Notes under the pieces: generated by a model
What the model was told of the DNA's origin: nothing
What the model saw: only the letters and a program-made list of their open reading frames with translations
Databases searched by the model: none
Position numbers and translations under genes: made by a program
From: Candidatus Pelagibacter sp.
Lineage (GTDB): Bacteria; Pseudomonadota; Alphaproteobacteria; Pelagibacterales; Pelagibacteraceae
Reading direction: 5' to 3'
Length of the DNA stretch: 7,486 bases
Assembly (NCBI GenBank): GCA_028099475.1
Contig: JAOHHF010000022.1
Coordinates: 1 to 7,486, forward strand
Part shown: positions 6,275-7,486 of the stretch, piece by piece
Position numbering within the stretch: position 1 is the first letter of the stretch
How the letters are laid out: every line of letters begins with the position of its first letter

Positions 6275-7078
6275 CTAAGTATTTTTTAACTGATCTCCAA
6301 AAATATAACTTTCAATGTTACTTGCTAATCCAGTTTCTATATTACAATCAATAATTACACCACACAAAGTAGCATCACCTATCGCTGGAAAATGTTTAAT
6401 TGAGTCTTTTTTTAAAAATCTATTTAACGAATTTTCAGTATTCATACCAATAACAGAATTATAATCTCCACACATGCCAGCATCTGTTTGATAACCTGTG
6501 CCACCACTTAATATTCTTGCATCATTAGTCGGAATATGAGTGTGTGTTCCCACAACTAAAGTGGCGTTACCATCAAAAAAATGTCCTATTGCATTTTTTT
6601 CGCTTGTTATTTCTCCATGAAAATCAACTATAAGCAGATTATAATCTTGTTTTAACTTATGCTGTTTCATAAATTTTTCTGAAATCTCAAAAACATCATC
6701 GCATTTTTTCATAAAGACATTACCCATTAAGTTTAATACGCCAATTTTAATATTGTCTTTAGTTTCATAAATATTAAAGCCCTTACCTGGGGCTGGTTCA
6801 AAAAGATTTTTTGGACGTAATAATTTTTCCTCTTTTTCTATGAATTCCATTATTTCTTTTTGGTCCCACACATGGTTGCCTGTAGTAATTACGTCAACTC
6901 CACAATTAAAAAAATCATTACATATTTCTTTTGTTAAACCCACACCTTGGGCTGCTGCATTTTCACCATTAACAATTACAAAATCTATTTTTTTGGATTT
7001 GATTTCATTTAAAAGATTGTTCATTAATTTTGAACAACCAGCAATTCCAACAACATCTCCTAAAAATAATATTCTCAT
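6275..7078 (-). CDS. ymdB: YmdB-family metallophosphoesterase
   Basis: This is a cytoplasmic dinuclear-metal phosphoesterase of the YmdB/TIGR00282 type. Characterised relatives hydrolyse 2',3'-cyclic nucleotides, and in Bacillus YmdB affects biofilm and motility choices; the role in this organism is not known. The metal-site motifs appear in order: GDVVG (Asp8), NGEN (Glu39, Asn40), TTGNHVWD (Asn68, His69), DFHGE (His154) and GTHTHIPT (His179, His181). The TDAGMCG segment typical of the family follows at about 198-204. At 267 residues it matches the family's full length. The start is fixed by MRILFLGDVVG, the usual N-terminus, and it overlaps the stop of the folate gene by 4 bases. yebC starts 7 bases after its stop. 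This ligase-ymdB-yebC order recurs in Alphaproteobacteria and suggests one operon. Confidence 0.94.
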   Translation of the reverse strand: MRILFLGDVVGIAGCSKLMNNLLNEIKSKKIDFVIVNGENAAAQGVGLTKEICNDFFNCGVDVITTGNHVWDQKEIMEFIEKEEKLLRPKNLFEPAPGKGFNIYETKDNIKIGVLNLMGNVFMKKCDDVFEISEKFMKQHKLKQDYNLLIVDFHGEITSEKNAIGHFFDGNATLVVGTHTHIPTNDARILSGGTGYQTDAGMCGDYNSVIGMNTENSLNRFLKKDSIKHFPAIGDATLCGVIIDCNIETGLASNIESYIFGDQLKNT

Positions 7079-7486
7079 TTTAAAATTTCTTTTTCGGTAA
7101 TTATAAAGTCTAATTTTTTATCATATTTACTTAATGGTATATTCTTAATTTTTTGACATGAAAATGCTAACCCAATTTTAGTAACCTTTTTAATTTTTTC
7201 AATTTTTTCAATATAACGATCATAAAAACCTCCACCATAACCCAACCTGTTTAAATCATTGTCATAAGCAACCAATGGAACTAACAAAATATCTGGATAA
7301 AATTTTTTTGAAGAAGTAGGTTCAGGTATACCAAATTGATTTATTTTTAATGGATCATTGCTTGACCACTTAAAAAAATCCATTTGATTATTTTTTTCTA
7401 TTATTGGTAATGATATTTTAAATTTTTTTTTTTCTAATAAACCTAAAATTTCCAAATCATCTATTTCATAATTAGACGGATAATAT
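7075..7486 (-). CDS. ygfA: 5-formyltetrahydrofolate cyclo-ligase (MTHFS), 5' end cut by window
   Basis: This enzyme uses ATP to convert 5-formyltetrahydrofolate to 5,10-methenyltetrahydrofolate in the cytoplasm, salvaging the folate for one-carbon metabolism. The family hallmark is clear: a PLVAYD segment followed by RLGYGGGFYDRY, the glycine-rich phosphate/substrate loop. The reading frame stays open to the window edge. The residues before position 7455 read YYPSNYEIDDLEIL, which fits the family's middle segment, so the TTG at 7455 is not the start. About 136 residues are visible against a usual 180-200, so roughly the first 50-60 residues lie outside. An uninterrupted run of 11 A (coding strand, 7433 to 7423) encodes part of GluLysLysLys. 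The stop overlaps the ymdB start by 4 bases (ATGA), implying translational coupling. In many proteobacteria 6S RNA lies upstream of this gene, but that region is not in view. Confidence 0.93.
   Translation of the reverse strand, partial: YYPSNYEIDDLEILGLLEKKKFKISLPIIEKNNQMDFFKWSSNDPLKINQFGIPEPTSSKKFYPDILLVPLVAYDNDLNRLGYGGGFYDRYIEKIEKIKKVTKIGLAFSCQKIKNIPLSKYDKKLDFIITEKEILK

Noticed and set aside
6840..7100. Plus-strand frame opposite the ymdB start.
   Set aside because: It is antisense to conserved metal-binding motifs of YmdB, so coding constraint is explained by the minus strand.
1..7486. Search by eye for CRISPR arrays, insertion sequences, tRNA genes, long repeats or a novel gene system.
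   Set aside because: No spaced repeats, transposase motifs, terminal inverted repeats or cloverleaf-like stretches were seen. Nearly all bases belong to conserved housekeeping genes, and no gap exceeds 100 bases.

Overview
The window is a compact, strongly AT-rich (by eye about 30% GC) stretch in which every gene lies on the minus strand, so transcription runs from high to low coordinates. Gaps are a few bases or absent. Gene content and order (5-formyltetrahydrofolate cyclo-ligase, ymdB, yebC, a ruvC-type gene, tolQ-tolR-tolA-tolB-pal-cpoB, then probably tilS) match the yebC/ruv/tol-pal neighbourhood of Alphaproteobacteria. The low GC, Lys/Asn/Ile-rich proteins, tiny spacers and reduced gene set suggest a streamlined marine alphaproteobacterium of the SAR11/Pelagibacterales type. 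The taxonomic call is inference from style and synteny, not from a marker-gene comparison.

Upstream block (7486 down to 5048): a 5'-truncated 5-formyltetrahydrofolate cyclo-ligase overlaps a YmdB-family metallophosphoesterase by 4 bases. Seven bases later comes yebC, whose stop codon overlaps the start of a RuvC-fold resolvase by one base. The resolvase resembles the phage-type 'MPGQG' branch of RuvC more than the classical bacterial enzyme, and ruvA, ruvB and ybgC, which usually separate ruvC from tolQ in related bacteria, are absent here.

Tol-Pal block (4996 down to 1108): TolQ and TolR form the proton-driven inner-membrane motor, TolA spans the periplasm, TolB is the periplasmic beta-propeller, and Pal is the outer-membrane lipoprotein that grips peptidoglycan. 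Together they energise outer-membrane constriction at division. Gaps from tolQ to tolB are 0, 6 and 8 bases, so this is one transcription unit. pal follows after a 98-base spacer and has the only textbook Shine-Dalgarno sequence in the window. A strong intrinsic terminator (11-bp stem plus eight T) lies 13 bases after pal.

Downstream block (1024 down to 1): cpoB (ybgF), a periplasmic coiled-coil/TPR partner of Tol-Pal, begins 31 bases past the terminator T-tract and is preceded by a TATAAT box, so it is probably expressed separately. An open frame starting inside the end of cpoB and running off the window is probably the start of tilS.

Overall this is a conserved housekeeping region. I see no mobile element, CRISPR array, tRNA, rRNA or new defence-like system. 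The points worth a second look are the unusual RuvC without RuvAB, the terminator/promoter junction between pal and cpoB, and the overlapping start of the next gene.
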